Shown: positions 38,864 to 49,420 of the stretch, one piece after another
Position numbering within the stretch: the stretch's first letter is position 1
Layout: each line of letters starts with the position of its first letter
Assembly: GCF_001316265.1 (NCBI RefSeq)
Contig: NZ_BBDN01000008.1
Coordinates: 1-64,000 of the forward strand
Length of the DNA: 64,000 bases
Origin: Vulcanisaeta sp. JCM 16159
GTDB taxonomy: Archaea > Thermoproteota > Thermoprotei > Thermoproteales > Thermocladiaceae
Direction of reading: 5' to 3'
Made by a program: the position numbers and the translations under genes
Notes under the pieces: generated by a model
Told to the model about the DNA's origin: nothing
Databases searched by the model: none
What the model saw: the letters and a program-made list of their open reading frames with translations, nothing else

Positions 38864-39648
38864 TATTTATCACCGAGGAAATCCATTATATTACGCCTAC
38901 TATTAATATTATCTTCACTGTTTTTGCTATCTCTACTATCGTAATTCTTATTATCACCAGTTTCTTTAATAGCCTCATCTATCGGGATTACAGCATTGTT
39001 TTCCTCATCACCATATCTGGTAGTCAATATTTTCCTGACAAGGCTAACTATGCCCTCGTTAATATTATCAACCCTTCTAGTCCATTGTCCCAGGTTGTTC
39101 AATGCATCGAGTGGAGTTCCAAACGTTCTCAATAATGCCTCCGCCCTCTTCGGACCTATGCCAGGTAATGATGATAAAAATTGAACCTGGGCATCCCTAA
39201 TCGTCTCGCCCCTCTTAACTGGCAAGGCCTTAATACCTTTACTTCCCATCTTCTCCGCCAGTGACTTCATTACATAGGCCGTACCCTCCTCATCAGGCGT
39301 ATATAACACCTTAACGCCTATATTAACCAACGTGCTTAATGCACCGAGTACAGAGTGCTTATGTACATCCCTCCTATTCAAGGCTCTCCATAAGTCACCC
39401 TCAACAATTACGTAGGCCTTATCAAACGCGCTTAATAATTCCTTGCTTTGTTCAAAGAGTCTGCCATCAACTATTGATGATATGAAGTCCATAGCCCTCT
39501 TACGTTCAATACCAACATTGTTAGGCAGTACGTAATCGCCAATATCCAGTTTACGAGGAACAACACTACAACCTAATCTCTTAATCCACTTAACGACCTC
39601 CTCAGCCGTTTCATACTCCCGTGAATCAACTATTATAATACAATCCAC
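38863..39648 (-). CDS. xpf: XPF/Mus81-family structure-specific nuclease
   Basis: 261 residues. The ERCC4 nuclease motif reads GIERKRAMDFISSIVDGRLFEQ with the upstream DSREYE acidic residues. A helix-hairpin-helix domain follows (LSSLPGIGPKRAEALLRTFG). The crenarchaeal short form lacks the helicase domain and depends on PCNA. The C-terminus ends NIMDFLGDK after a hydrophilic linker, resembling a PCNA-interaction (PIP) peptide. It cuts branched DNA in repair and fork restart. Confidence 0.93.
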   Translation of the reverse strand: MDCIIIVDSREYETAEEVVKWIKRLGCSVVPRKLDIGDYVLPNNVGIERKRAMDFISSIVDGRLFEQSKELLSAFDKAYVIVEGDLWRALNRRDVHKHSVLGALSTLVNIGVKVLYTPDEEGTAYVMKSLAEKMGSKGIKALPVKRGETIRDAQVQFLSSLPGIGPKRAEALLRTFGTPLDALNNLGQWTRRVDNINEGIVSLVRKILTTRYGDEENNAVIPIDEAIKETGDNKNYDSRDSKNSEDNINSRRNIMDFLGDK

Positions 39649-39688
39649 AAAATCCCCAAACAGTTAAGTTAAGAACTAATTAATTTAC

Positions 39689-40577
39689 CTAATCCTCACT
39701 TAAGTCATTCTGCATCCTAGTCTCCTCGGAAATAACCATGTAAATACCAAGTAATGTCATGACGATGCCAACAACGGTCAATGCCCGAGGGACTTGGTGA
39801 AATATTATGTATGCAAGTAATGAGGCAACGATTGGTTCACCCAATGTTGATGTGGTTATGGTTATGGCCCTCGAATACCTAAGGGAATAATTTAGCAATG
39901 TATGACCAAGTAACATTGGGCCAAGTACGATCATTAATATGTAAAGCCAGGTGTATAGTGGATATGGCCAAAACCTTGAATGCAGTATTAATCCAACGAA
40001 TAGCGTTGTTAGGGCTGAAACACTGTAGACTGGCACTGTGTACATAGCTAAGGATACCTTAACCCTAATGAACCTACCCACTAGGAAATACACGGCGCCA
40101 GACATTGAACCGACTAGTGCAAGTAAATCGCCAATTAATGCCTTCATACTTACGTAAAACTCGGGTACTGTGATCAATACAATACCAAGGAAGGCCACTA
40201 GGGTACCGAGTATCGAGCGTTTACCAACTTTTTCGCCAATTAATTTACCCATTGCTAACGTGAATATCGGGTATGTGGATACCAGTGTAGTACTTGCGGC
40301 CACGTTGGTTAGGTATAGGCTCTCAATCCAGGTCATGAAGTGCGTAGCTAGTGCAATACCGCTAACTACCATTAATATTGTCTCATTTCTTAATGGTGCG
40401 TAGGTATTATTTCTTCTTTTTTTTCAATAATTAATAATGGCGATAATACTGCCGCGGCTATAGCAGTTCTCCAGAAGCTACTGCTATTGGTTGAGCGCCA
40501 GATAGTAGTGTTAATATTGAGGCCCAGGATATTGCCATCACCGCAATTATAAGCAATAAATAGTACCTGAATTGCAT
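39689..40577 (-). CDS. EamA/DMT-family transporter
   Basis: About 296 residues with ten predicted membrane helices in two five-helix repeats; the second ends ITTSTLGEPIVASLLAYII, typical of EamA. The N-terminal third (MQFRYYLLLIIAVMAISW) is recovered upstream after two corrections, near 40480 (FWRTAIAAAVLSPLL) and at the T8 run 40417-40424. The substrate is unknown. Confidence 0.85.
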
Positions 40578-40686
40578 AATCTTAGTTAATGGTTTCAGGG
40601 TTTAAATAAAAGTATTATTAATGATTCATAATATTGGGTGTGGGACATGAAATTTATAAATCAACCATGAGAATTAACAAAAAAAC

Positions 40687-41381
40687 GTGGTTAAGGTACC
40701 AATAAAGTTAGTCAGTTGGGATGAAATAACTGAATGGGCTAGGGTACTATCAATGAAAATAAAAGATTCAGGGTGGTTACCCGATATTGTAGTTGCAATA
40801 GCTAGGGGTGGCTATGCACCTGCAAGGCTTGTTTGCGATTATCTAGGCATATCTGATCTAATTAGCCTTCAGGTTGTCCATTGGCCATCAACGGCCCAGG
40901 TTGCTGAGAAGGCATACATTAAGTACCCACTTTCCGTTGACTTAAGCGGTAAGAAGGTTCTTGTGATTGATGACATAGTGGATACGGGGGACTCAATACA
41001 ATTGGCTAAGGAATACATAGAGCGTAATAATAAGAACGTGGAAGTGAGGACCGCAGCCTCCAGTGGATATCAACCGTTGCCAAGTTCAAGCCTGATTACT
41101 GGGCAATTGAGGTTAGGGATTGGGTTTGGTTTGTTTATCCATGGAACGTCACTGAGGACATGACGAACTTCATAAGGAGGGTGCTGACTGAGGAGTCTAA
41201 GGCCGGTAAGAGGGAGTGGACGTTGAATGAAATAATTAATAGGATGATTGATTGGTACGGTGAAGAGGTCCTCAAGGTTAAGGTCACGTACATAGACCTG
41301 GCCCTTAGGAACCTTGAGAGACAAGGCGTGGTTATCAGGACTTATAAGGATGGCGTTGAGCACATAGTACTTAGGTCATGA
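40687..41381 (+). CDS. Phosphoribosyltransferase (purine type)
   Basis: About 231 residues. The PRPP motif VLVIDDIVDTGDSI and the N-terminal ARGGYAPARLVCDYLG loop are clear. The C-terminal extension (TEDMTNFIRRVLTEES...) may be a winged-helix-like tail. One base is missing near 41062 (RTAALQWISTVAKFKPDYW). Start is GTG at 40687. The family makes nucleotides from hypoxanthine, xanthine or guanine; specificity is not readable. Confidence 0.88.
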
Positions 41382-41437
41382 TGTAATAGTGTGTGAGAGA
41401 GTAATCATTTTTAAAGCCCACGATTAGTGAACAATAA

Positions 41438-41995
41438 ATGCTAACACAAGAGGAGAGGATAAGAGTATCCATAATAGGTAAACTAGGGAGATTTAGAATA
41501 TACTTATACCTAATATTGCTGCTGCTCTTCTTAGCAGCCTACTTCTTTGGCTACGCCATAAAGCCTAGCCAGCAATTCGCTGCAGCCGTTAATCAAGAAA
41601 TAAACCAGATGCAGTCGGAGAAAAATAACCTTACATCAATATCTCCAATAGCGGTATTTTCTTATGAATTAACGAATTACATGATAAACCTAGGTCCATC
41701 GTTAATACCACTTTACGGCATCTGGAACACGGCAGCCCAGTGGGTTACTAATGGGATCGCCACAAACGCAGTATCTGGCGATGCGGCAATATCATTAATG
41801 GCAGGAACGATAATACTATCGTTAATAATGGCAATACCCTCAGCTGATGGACTGCTTTTTATACTATTGTTAATTAATTACGGAAAAGATAGAGAATTCA
41901 AGGACTTGGTTCTCCTCTCATTACGCTGGTATATAATGTCGGTGATCCTCGCCATGGTACTCATAATACTGTTATTAGCCATGCCATATAACTAA
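41438..41995 (+). CDS. Multi-span membrane protein
   Basis: 185 residues with three to four membrane segments (YLYLILLLLFLAAYFFGYA; ISLMAGTIILSLIMAI; WYIMSVILAMVLIILLLA). The arrangement of a first helix, a soluble loop and clustered helices is reminiscent of SpoIIM/stage II sporulation M-like proteins, but that is weak. It overlaps the convergent nucS gene by four bases. Confidence 0.6.
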   Translation: MLTQEERIRVSIIGKLGRFRIYLYLILLLLFLAAYFFGYAIKPSQQFAAAVNQEINQMQSEKNNLTSISPIAVFSYELTNYMINLGPSLIPLYGIWNTAAQWVTNGIATNAVSGDAAISLMAGTIILSLIMAIPSADGLLFILLLINYGKDREFKDLVLLSLRWYIMSVILAMVLIILLLAMPYN

Positions 41996-42747
41996 AGCAT
42001 GCCCTTAGGTTCAACACGCCTAAACTCAAGGCCGTACGATCTTAAGTAATGATAAGCCGCGGAGGAAATAGACGGAGCAACCAAGATACCCCTAACGTTC
42101 CTGTCCTCCTTCTGGCTCAGGTGTTCGACATAACGCTTAAGCTGATTAACAGCCTCCGGACCTGCTTGCGAGCGCTTGCACTCAATGACAACTAGGTTAC
42201 CCTTAGAATCTTTACCAAGTATGTCTATGTCACCGACAATTGTGTGGTACTCTCTGGCGATTACCTGCAACCCCTCTTCAACAATACTTGGATTATTGAC
42301 GATGGCATTAACCATATCTTCCTCCGTACCAAAAACCCTATAATTCAACGTAACACCAAGTCTCACGGCACCAATAAATCTAATAACAGGTATCTCCACA
42401 ATAACGACCTCCCTCGGGCTAGCCCTAACACTCCTGAGCGTCAACACGCCCAGGTTTATTGAGGCATACAATGTTGATGGTGGTGGGTTCCATAAACGAG
42501 GTCTCTCTTTACTAGCTTCATGAATCATGAAGGTACCGTCGGGCTTCGATACGACAAGCCTCGGCATTAATTCCTCGAGCTGCGACTTAGCCCTACCTTC
42601 ATATGATGCTGTCATGTCTCCGTAAATAAGCATTACATGTGTACTTTTCCTAAGGTTAATGAGTCGGAGAGCCTCAGTAGGCATTGGGTCTACTAGGTAT
42701 TCTAGGTCGGGCGTGGTTTCCTTACCCATGAAGCTTGTAATGCTCAT
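41992..42747 (-). CDS. nucS: Endonuclease NucS (EndoMS)
   Basis: 251 residues. The C-terminal RecB-like nuclease core reads GDIDILGKDSKGNLVVIECKR, with AVNQLKRYVEHL downstream. The N-terminal beta domain binds DNA and PCNA. NucS cuts mismatched DNA and forms the non-canonical mismatch-repair route in archaea and actinobacteria. Intact frame. It is the last gene of a possible run with the two small genes upstream. Confidence 0.94.
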   Translation of the reverse strand: MSITSFMGKETTPDLEYLVDPMPTEALRLINLRKSTHVMLIYGDMTASYEGRAKSQLEELMPRLVVSKPDGTFMIHEASKERPRLWNPPPSTLYASINLGVLTLRSVRASPREVVIVEIPVIRFIGAVRLGVTLNYRVFGTEEDMVNAIVNNPSIVEEGLQVIAREYHTIVGDIDILGKDSKGNLVVIECKRSQAGPEAVNQLKRYVEHLSQKEDRNVRGILVAPSISSAAYHYLRSYGLEFRRVEPKGML

Positions 42748-42796
42748 TATGGGTGTTTTTCATTAAATTGCGGGCATAAGAAGTTTCCTTTTACCA

Positions 42797-43171
42797 CTAT
42801 TTCGTATATTCAACATCGTCCTCGCTTATCAACTCCAACTCAAAGTTTAATTCATCGAGGACTCTGGCAATGTCGATTATGCTAAGTCTTAGTGGATTAA
42901 TGACCATATTTAGTGTCTTATTTTCAATCCACAAGTCAAGAGGTTTAATGATTTTTATTACCTCGTCTAAATTGCCTGATTTAATCACTCTAAACCTATA
43001 GTATCTGGCATATGCTGTGCATCCACTGTCAAGGGCATGGTTCATGAAGTCGGTATCGTCATTAGCCATTACGAGGGCCCCCTCCTCACTTAGGTTGAGT
43101 ATGCTTACGTTTCCATCCCTGACAACATAATTAAGGCACTCCCTCCATTTAATTAAATAGACGAGACTCAT
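42797..43171 (-). CDS. Hypothetical protein upstream of nucS
   Basis: 124 residues, mixed alpha/beta, with a regular pattern (MVINPLRLSIIDIARVLDEL) near the end. It overlaps the preceding gene by four bases (ATGA type) and sits 49 bp before nucS. No motif I recognise; three cysteines are not arranged as a metal site. Confidence 0.6.
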   Translation of the reverse strand: MSLVYLIKWRECLNYVVRDGNVSILNLSEEGALVMANDDTDFMNHALDSGCTAYARYYRFRVIKSGNLDEVIKIIKPLDLWIENKTLNMVINPLRLSIIDIARVLDELNFELELISEDDVEYTK

Positions 43172-43395
43172 GCGTCAATCATCTTCTTAATTATCTCCTT
43201 TACCCTGTGAATATCGTTATCTTCAATCTCTATTAGGCTTAGAGCGTTACGTAGTACATTATTAAGTTCCTCGTCACTTATTGAATTAATTTCATGAACC
43301 TCGGTCATTATGTAATTAACCACCGCCCTGGCGGCCAAACCCTTTAGCTCGGTATGCATCTTTTTCAATTCCGCTAATAATTCAGCACTTCGCAT
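43168..43395 (-). CDS. Small helical hypothetical protein
   Basis: 75 residues from the ATG at 43395; a longer frame to 43431 exists, but the extra codons fall in the probable promoter (TATCTTTTTAACA). It is helical (RSAELLAELKKMHTEL; ALSLIEIEDNDIHRV) and coupled to the next gene. No family recognised. Confidence 0.55.
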   Translation of the reverse strand: MRSAELLAELKKMHTELKGLAARAVVNYIMTEVHEINSISDEELNNVLRNALSLIEIEDNDIHRVKEIIKKMIDA

Positions 43396-43452
43396 CGAGA
43401 TCAAAAACAATAAAGTATATCTTTTTAACACTTTTTACTGGTGAAGTATTCA

Positions 43453-44648
43453 TTATTGTCTCTTATCAATGGGTACATAGGGCACGTCATGAGGACCTGT
43501 ATAGCATGCCCTAGGCCTAAACAGTCTGTGTTGGTCTAGGTACTCTATGGCGTGGGCGGACCATCCAACGACCCTTGACATTGCGAATATTGGCGTGTAA
43601 TACTCATAGGGTATTCCAAGCAAGTACATTGCTATGCCACTCCAGAAATCAATGTTTGGATAAAGCTTCTTGGGGGCCAACTTCTCGAGGACCACCTTCT
43701 CCACCTCCTCGGCGATCCTATACCACGTCATATTACCCTTAGCCTCACTTAATTGCTTGACGAGTTCCTTGTATATCCTAGCCCTCGGGTCATAGGCCTT
43801 GTACACTCTATGGCCAACGCCCATTAACCTCTTACCCTCGGCAAGCAGTTTCTCCACATATGGCCTGGCGTTCTCGGGCTTCCCAATCTCCAGGTACTGC
43901 TTCATTGCGGCCTCATTCGCGCCACCATGGAGTGGGCCCTTCAGTGTGGCAATGCCAGCCGCTATCGCCGAGTATAGGTCTGTCCATGTTGATATTGCGA
44001 CTAACGTCGCGAATGTTGATGCTGGTACCTCATGGTCAATGTGGAGGACTAGGTATAGGTCTATTGCCTTTGTTGATGTTTCATCAGGCTCCTTCCCAAA
44101 CATCATGTAGAGGAAGTTGGCGGCGTGGCTCAAATCCTTCCTGGGCTTAACAAGGTCTAGGCCCCTACTGGCCCTGTAGTGTGCAGCTATCATTATTGGT
44201 AGGGCTGACGTTAACTTAACAGCCCTCTTGAGGTTGGCCTCTTTGCTATAATCACTTGGGTTCTCATCAAATGCCCCTAGGGCAGCCACGCCGGCCTCTA
44301 GGGCAAGCATTGGGTGAGCCTTGGCTTTACCCAGGGTTGTTACTACTGAATAAACTTCATTGGGCAGGTCCCTGTATGATGCTAGTAATGCCTTGAAGTC
44401 ATCAAGCTCCTTCTTATTGGGTAACTTGCCATATAGTATTAGGTATGCAACTTCCTCGAAGGTTGAGTACTTAGCTAGGTCATCGATCCTATAACCCCTG
44501 TACCAAAGGATACCGTTTTTACCATCAATATCACTTATGGTAGTAGTCTTTACGAGAACATCCTCAAGACCGTGAATTATAGGCCACATGGGCTTTGAAT
44601 AACTTTACCACTTGTCTCAATCTTAACCTCCTTAACTTCCTCGCTCAT
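43453..44648 (-). CDS. gltA: Citrate (or 2-methylcitrate) synthase
   Basis: Active-site histidines lie in LKGPLHGGANEAAM and MGVGHRVYKAYDPRAR, and the catalytic Asp in YPNIDFWSGIAMYLLG. The start is usually placed at 44589, but a frame from ATG 44648 (MSEEVKEVKIETSGKVIQ) joins after restoring one base near 44597 and lies right below a TATA box (44671-44680), giving about 398 residues. It condenses acetyl-CoA (or propionyl-CoA) with oxaloacetate. With the PrpD-like gene a methylcitrate route is imaginable, not shown. Confidence 0.93.
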
Positions 44649-44670
44649 ACGTCCTTAACCCTACAGTCAC

Positions 44671-44680
44671 TTATTTAAAT
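44671..44680 (-). promoter_or_regulatory. TATA box of citrate synthase
   Basis: The minus strand reads ATTTAAATAA about 26 nt upstream of ATG 44648, supporting the longer N-terminus with a leaderless or near-leaderless mRNA. Confidence 0.6.
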
Positions 44681-44810
44681 ACTATCCTAGTATATAGTTT
44701 AATTAGGTTTAAGGTGTTAGTCAACTGTCGAGTTCTTAATAGATAACTATAAAACTAAGGGCGCCATTATTAACAATAAAAGGCTTAATACCACTAAATT
44801 TAATTAACAT

Positions 44811-45354
44811 GTGAATTCAATGACCAGAGGTCTCTTCATCGGCAGGTTCCAACCACCACATTGGGGCCATGTTTGGGCGGTGAGGGATATACTCAATGAG
44901 GTTGATGAGTTGGTGGTAGTGATTGGTTCCGCACAGTTCAATTACATAATTAAGGACATTCACGGTTGGGGAGAGGATTTGGATGTTGAGGGAGGCTTTG
45001 AGAGAAGGTGGCGTGGATTTGTCGAGGGTGATAATAGTGCCAATACCCAATATCGAGAATAACGCTGCGTGGTTTGGGTATTTAAGGTCATACGTACCAC
45101 CATTCCAAGTGGCTTACACGGGTAATCCATTCGTGGCCATGTTACTCAGGGAGGCAGGCATTGAGGTAAGGCAACAACCACTCTATGACAGGCAGAAGTA
45201 CAACTCCACGAGGATTAGGGAATTAATGCTTAAAGGTGATCCTGAGTGGGAAGATCTCGTACCAAAATCAGTGGCTGAAATAATAAGGAAGATAAACGGA
45301 ATAGAAAGACTAAAGACCATAGCCACAGGCGAAGCAGAACCGCATAAATGGTAA
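44811..45354 (+). CDS. nadM: Nicotinamide-nucleotide adenylyltransferase
   Basis: NadM makes NAD from NMN and ATP. The start TRGLFIGRFQPPHWGHVWAV carries the HxGH motif, and the C-terminus carries YNSTRIRELML, the ISSTxxR motif. About 180 residues. Two bases (CC) appear missing near 44957: restored, IIKDPFTVGERIWMLREAL. GTG 44811 or ATG 44820 could be the start. Confidence 0.92.
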
Positions 45355-45484
45355 GTAATCGTTAACAATAACCTCAATTAATAATCATAAACTTCCTAAT
45401 AACGAAAAGCATTGATTTTTATAAATTTCATAGCATAATGCCTCGTGTTTATATTGCATGGTTAGGAGGGATTGAACGCGCTTC

Positions 45485-45560
45485 TGGCGCCGCCGCGGGA
45501 TTTGAACCCGGGACCTACGGGTTAACAGCCCGCCGCTCTACCGGGCTGAGCTACGGCGGC
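45485..45560 (-). tRNA. tRNA-Asn(GTT)
   Basis: Acceptor GCCGCCG pairs with CGGCGGC, the anticodon arm has loop CTGTTAA (anticodon GTT), the T loop is TTCAAAT, and CCA is encoded. The T stem is CCGGG against only CCCG, one base short near 45496, so the gene is 76 rather than the expected 77 nt. A consensus deletion is the simplest reading. Confidence 0.93.
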
Positions 45561-45621
45561 AAGCCAATGTTGCCTTGTTAGAATTTAAGTTTTTTTTGTC
45601 CTGGTTATAGGGTTGATTGCC

Positions 45622-46842
45622 TCATTGGGTAAGTGCCTGTTTAAGGCTTTGTAATGCTATATCTATTTTATCTAGGTCCTCCTTTGTTGGTATACCATTT
45701 ACACTTATCGCATCTATTACCGTGAAGTCCGCCTTCTCAAGCCTTGTTTTTACATGCCTAAGCACCACATCACCCCATCCATAATCCGTTATTAGTAGTA
45801 CTGGCTTTCCACCCTTTAACTTCTTTATCAATAGGTTGATTATGTAGTCCATCAGTGGGAATGGCTCGGTATCGTATGTGGACACCCCAAGGACTATACC
45901 AAGTGCGTTATTTGCCTCTCCAATTAAGTCACCAATACTTGCTCTTTCCTTATCCGTAAACTTATAAATACTAACGTTAAATCCCCAATCACTAAGTACG
46001 TGAGCCACATGACTCATTATACCATCGACGAAGCCATACATTGAGGAATACGCAATTACTATCTTCCTATTAACTGGTGTTTTCAACGTGAATTCCCTAT
46101 ATAGGTTAATGGCTTTATTTACGAGGTTTCCCTTGATCACTGCGCCGTGGGCGGGCGCGATAATTTCGATATTGCCTTCAGTCACTGCTAGTACTTTATC
46201 GAGGTTTTTAATGACGTTATCCTTGTAAAAACCAATTATGTTCGCAAAGTACTTTCTCATTGATGATATGTACTCATCGCTTAATTCATCAATAAACACT
46301 GACTTAGGTATCGTGTACGCACCAAAGACATCACAGGTTATCAAGGCCTTTATTTGGGGTATGTACGTGAACATGGTCTCGGGCCAGTGAAGCCATGGTG
46401 CGTGGATAAATGCCAACTGGTAATTCTTTGTGCTTAACGTCTCGTTATCCTTAACAGCCCTGAATTTAGGACTTATTCCATAGAGATTTCTCATTAATTT
46501 ACTGGTCATTGGGTGACCGATGAAGGTAATACCTGGGTTTCTTTCATACAAAGTCTTTATTGAACCGCTGTGGTCTGGTTCCATGTGATGAATAACGACG
46601 TAGTCCAAGTCACGTATATCGATTACGGAATTTAAGGTATTAAGAAACTCACTCTCTAAGCCCTTCTTCCAGGTATCGAAAAGTACCGTAGTATCGCCAT
46701 CAATCAGTAAATACGCATTATATGTGACCCCCTCCGGTATTTCCCATAAAGCCTCAAAGTACTTAGTTGATGTGTCGTTGTATCTTAGAATAATTAGATC
46801 CTTACTCACCTTATCTATGACTACGCTATTCTCGATTCTCAT
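45622..46842 (-). CDS. Flavodiiron protein (A-type flavoprotein)
   Basis: 406 residues. The metallo-beta-lactamase-like domain has the diiron ligands HHMEPDHSG, and a C-terminal flavodoxin domain binds FMN (IAYSSMYGFVDGIMSH). It reduces oxygen to water, or NO to N2O, using F420H2, NAD(P)H or rubredoxin as donor in relatives. Intact. It probably protects an anaerobe from oxygen. Confidence 0.93.
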   Translation of the reverse strand: MRIENSVVIDKVSKDLIILRYNDTSTKYFEALWEIPEGVTYNAYLLIDGDTTVLFDTWKKGLESEFLNTLNSVIDIRDLDYVVIHHMEPDHSGSIKTLYERNPGITFIGHPMTSKLMRNLYGISPKFRAVKDNETLSTKNYQLAFIHAPWLHWPETMFTYIPQIKALITCDVFGAYTIPKSVFIDELSDEYISSMRKYFANIIGFYKDNVIKNLDKVLAVTEGNIEIIAPAHGAVIKGNLVNKAINLYREFTLKTPVNRKIVIAYSSMYGFVDGIMSHVAHVLSDWGFNVSIYKFTDKERASIGDLIGEANNALGIVLGVSTYDTEPFPLMDYIINLLIKKLKGGKPVLLITDYGWGDVVLRHVKTRLEKADFTVIDAISVNGIPTKEDLDKIDIALQSLKQALTQ

Positions 46843-46980
46843 TACAATACTTAAAATAATGTGAATTTTAAGTCAAGTATAGTATGTTTACTTAAAATAA
46901 CTTCTCTATTTCAATTAAAATTAATATACTAAAATATGAAAAATTATGTTTTTATATTTATTCTTATTCAAATTTATTCA

Positions 46981-48246
46981 TTAGATCCAGCCCCTAACCT
47001 TCATTGCGTTGTATATCCTGTCCACAGCCTCTACGTATGCCGCTTCCCTTATCGTTACCTGGCTCGTACCCAGCTTACTCCACCTATTCATTACCCTATT
47101 GAATGTGTCAAGCAATATCCTCTCTAGCCTATTCCTCGTCTCCTCCTCATCCCAGAAGTACCACTGCAGGTTCTCAACCCACTCTAGGTATGACATCACG
47201 ACACCGCCAGCATTAGCTGCTAGGTCGGGCAATATCCAGACACCCTTCGAGTGCAGTGTTTTCTCGGCATCAGCAGTCGTTGGTCCATTTGCGCCCTCAA
47301 CTATTAGTTTGGCCTTTATGTTATTTGCATTGCCCCTGTGTATAACGTTCTCCAGTGCGGCGGGTACGAGTATATCAACCGGTAGTTCAAGCACTTCATC
47401 GTTGGTTATTTTCCTCGTTCCTGAGGCATCGTAGTTCATTACTGTACCTGTCTTATCCTTAACTGCCTTAACATCCGCTAGCTTGAGACCGTTCGGGTTA
47501 TAGACACCGCCTTTGCTGTCTGTTACGGCAACTACCTTAGCGCCCATCTTCTCCAGCCAATAGGCTCCCCAGTAACCCACATTACCAAATCCTTGAATTG
47601 CCACGGTCTTACCCTCAATTCCACCCCATAACTTCTTAGCAGCCTCCCTAGCCCAGACTGCCACGCCAAAGCCAGTGGAGTACTCCCTAACTGGGTTGCC
47701 CCATAGTATCACTGGCTTTGCTGTGAATACGCCAGGTACGTTGTGACCTGATATTTTGCTGTACTCATCAACCATCCAGGCCATTATCTGCGGGTCAGTA
47801 CCAACATCGGGTGCTGGTATATCAACTTCAGGACCTATGAAGGGCGCCAATGCCCTTGCATAGCCCCTGCTTAGTTCCTCAAGTTCCTTCTTGCTTAATT
47901 TCTTAGGATCAACTGCAATTGCGCCTTTGCCTCCACCATATGGTAGGCCATTTAATGAGTTCTTGAAGGTCATTACCGTGGCCAGTGCTATGTCTTCCTC
48001 AAGCGTTACCTCTGGGTGGAACCTTATACCGCCCTTATACGGTCCTAAGGCGTTGTTGTGCTGTACCCTGTAACCCGTGAATACCTGTATCTTTCCATTA
48101 TCCATCCTAACGGGTATGTTAACGGTTATTATTCTCTGGGGCCTACTTAGGATTTCATAGACCTCCTCTGGATATCCGCCTAGCTCTATAGCTCTCTTTA
48201 GTGTTTGTAGGACACTTTCTAGGAATGTAGTTCCCCTTAGTGACAT
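46981..48246 (-). CDS. gdhA: Glutamate dehydrogenase
   Basis: 421 residues, hexameric archaeal type. Catalytic region [13 protein letters not shown] and [17 protein letters not shown]; the nucleotide fold is [30 protein letters not shown] near the C-terminus. Interconverts glutamate and 2-oxoglutarate. Coenzyme (NAD or NADP) is not decided here. It has its own promoter at 48269-48278. Confidence 0.97.
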   Translation of the reverse strand: MSLRGTTFLESVLQTLKRAIELGGYPEEVYEILSRPQRIITVNIPVRMDNGKIQVFTGYRVQHNNALGPYKGGIRFHPEVTLEEDIALATVMTFKNSLNGLPYGGGKGAIAVDPKKLSKKELEELSRGYARALAPFIGPEVDIPAPDVGTDPQIMAWMVDEYSKISGHNVPGVFTAKPVILWGNPVREYSTGFGVAVWAREAAKKLWGGIEGKTVAIQGFGNVGYWGAYWLEKMGAKVVAVTDSKGGVYNPNGLKLADVKAVKDKTGTVMNYDASGTRKITNDEVLELPVDILVPAALENVIHRGNANNIKAKLIVEGANGPTTADAEKTLHSKGVWILPDLAANAGGVVMSYLEWVENLQWYFWDEEETRNRLERILLDTFNRVMNRWSKLGTSQVTIREAAYVEAVDRIYNAMKVRGWI

Positions 48247-48268
48247 CGAGACTATGTAAGTGATGGGT

Positions 48269-48278
48269 TATTAAATCT
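48269..48278 (-). promoter_or_regulatory. TATA box of glutamate dehydrogenase
   Basis: The minus strand reads GATTTAATAA about 26 nt upstream of the ATG at 48246, preceded by a purine-rich BRE-like run. This predicts a near-leaderless mRNA. Confidence 0.6.
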
Positions 48279-48363
48279 TTCTCTATTGGCTTATGTAATA
48301 TGAACATTGACGACCTAGATTAGCATTTAAAGTTATTAATCAATGATTATCCCTGAGAATCTC

Positions 48364-48704
48364 ATGAGCCAGAAGGCGCTCAATAGGCTTATGGCTAAAT
48401 TAACCAAGGAAAATCTGTGGATTTATGTGGTCAAGTTATTAATGGAGAGACCCATGTATGGTTATGAAATAGCTAGGGAGGTTAGAGAGCGCTTTAACAT
48501 TAATATAACGAATGTTGGTGTTTACGTAGTGCTTTACAAGATGGAGAGAGATGGTTTAGTGGAGACGTTCATGAGTGATGGATCTAAAATGTATAGGTTG
48601 AGCCGGAAACCATGGAGCTTTGGTTAAGGGCTAGGGACTTCATATCCGTAATTCTTAAGGAGGTTTTTAATTGCGGTGTTGACTGTGGTTCTGGGAAGGC
48701 TTAA
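48364..48704 (+). CDS. PadR-family transcriptional regulator
   Basis: The winged-helix part reads YVVKLLMERPMYGYEIAREV and VGVYVVLYKMERDGLVE, diagnostic of PadR. The start ATG 48364 is taken because the TATA box at 48324-48333 puts transcription start near 48355. One base is missing near 48606: restored, the protein continues SRETMELWLRARDFISVIL to a TAA at 48702-48704. It overlaps the next gene by 29 bp in another frame. Confidence 0.85.
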
Positions 48705-49298
48705 GGACAGGATAGAAAGGATGGGTAGGAGAGTTCTCGAAAAAGGCCTTGCGAGAGTTATGCCTAGAAACCCCAATGCACTAACGATAGCTTCATTAGT
48801 TATCGCATTGCCAACACCCTACTTAATGTGGTTGCATTATTACTGGGCCTACGTATTAACGTTCATACTATTGATAATTACAAGCGCATTTGATATGCTT
48901 GACGCTTAGTTGCCAGGTATTGGGGAAGGACCTCCAGGCTTGGCGCTTTTCTGGATTCCACACTGGATAGGTATGTTGATTTTATAGCATTAATTGATCT
49001 CTGGATAATTAGCAATAGGGGTCTACTGAGTATACTGTCATTATTATTCGCAATACTGGGTTCATTAATGACAAGCTACGCAAGAGCTAGGGCTGAGGCA
49101 CTTGGTATTAAGATGATGGGTATTGGCTTACTTGAGAGGGAGGAAAGGCTAATTCTCATACTACTTATTCTTTTGATATTCATAGTCACGAGCATGGATG
49201 CAGTGGTACTATATGGTCTCTTACTACTCGCATTATTAACAAATGTTACGGCTGTGGAGAGGATAATCATGGCAGTTAGATCTCTGAGCTCTACTTGA
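48676..49298 (+). CDS. CDP-alcohol phosphatidyltransferase
   Basis: About 207 residues with about six membrane helices. The family active site is complete only after one missing G near 48904: DMLDGLVARYWG then GAFLDSTLDRYVDF, matching DxxDGxxAR...G...D...D. In archaea these enzymes make archaetidyl-inositol phosphate or related lipids. It starts inside the PadR gene end, so they may be co-expressed. Confidence 0.9.
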
Positions 49299-49420
49299 CT
49301 TATAATGAAATGATTTGTTGATTTCATTAGTTCATTTCTTGGTTTTCTTAATTAATGATTATCGATAACAGGGAAAAGCTAAAGCTTTTATAATTGATCC
49401 TCAAGCCAATAATTGTGGGT

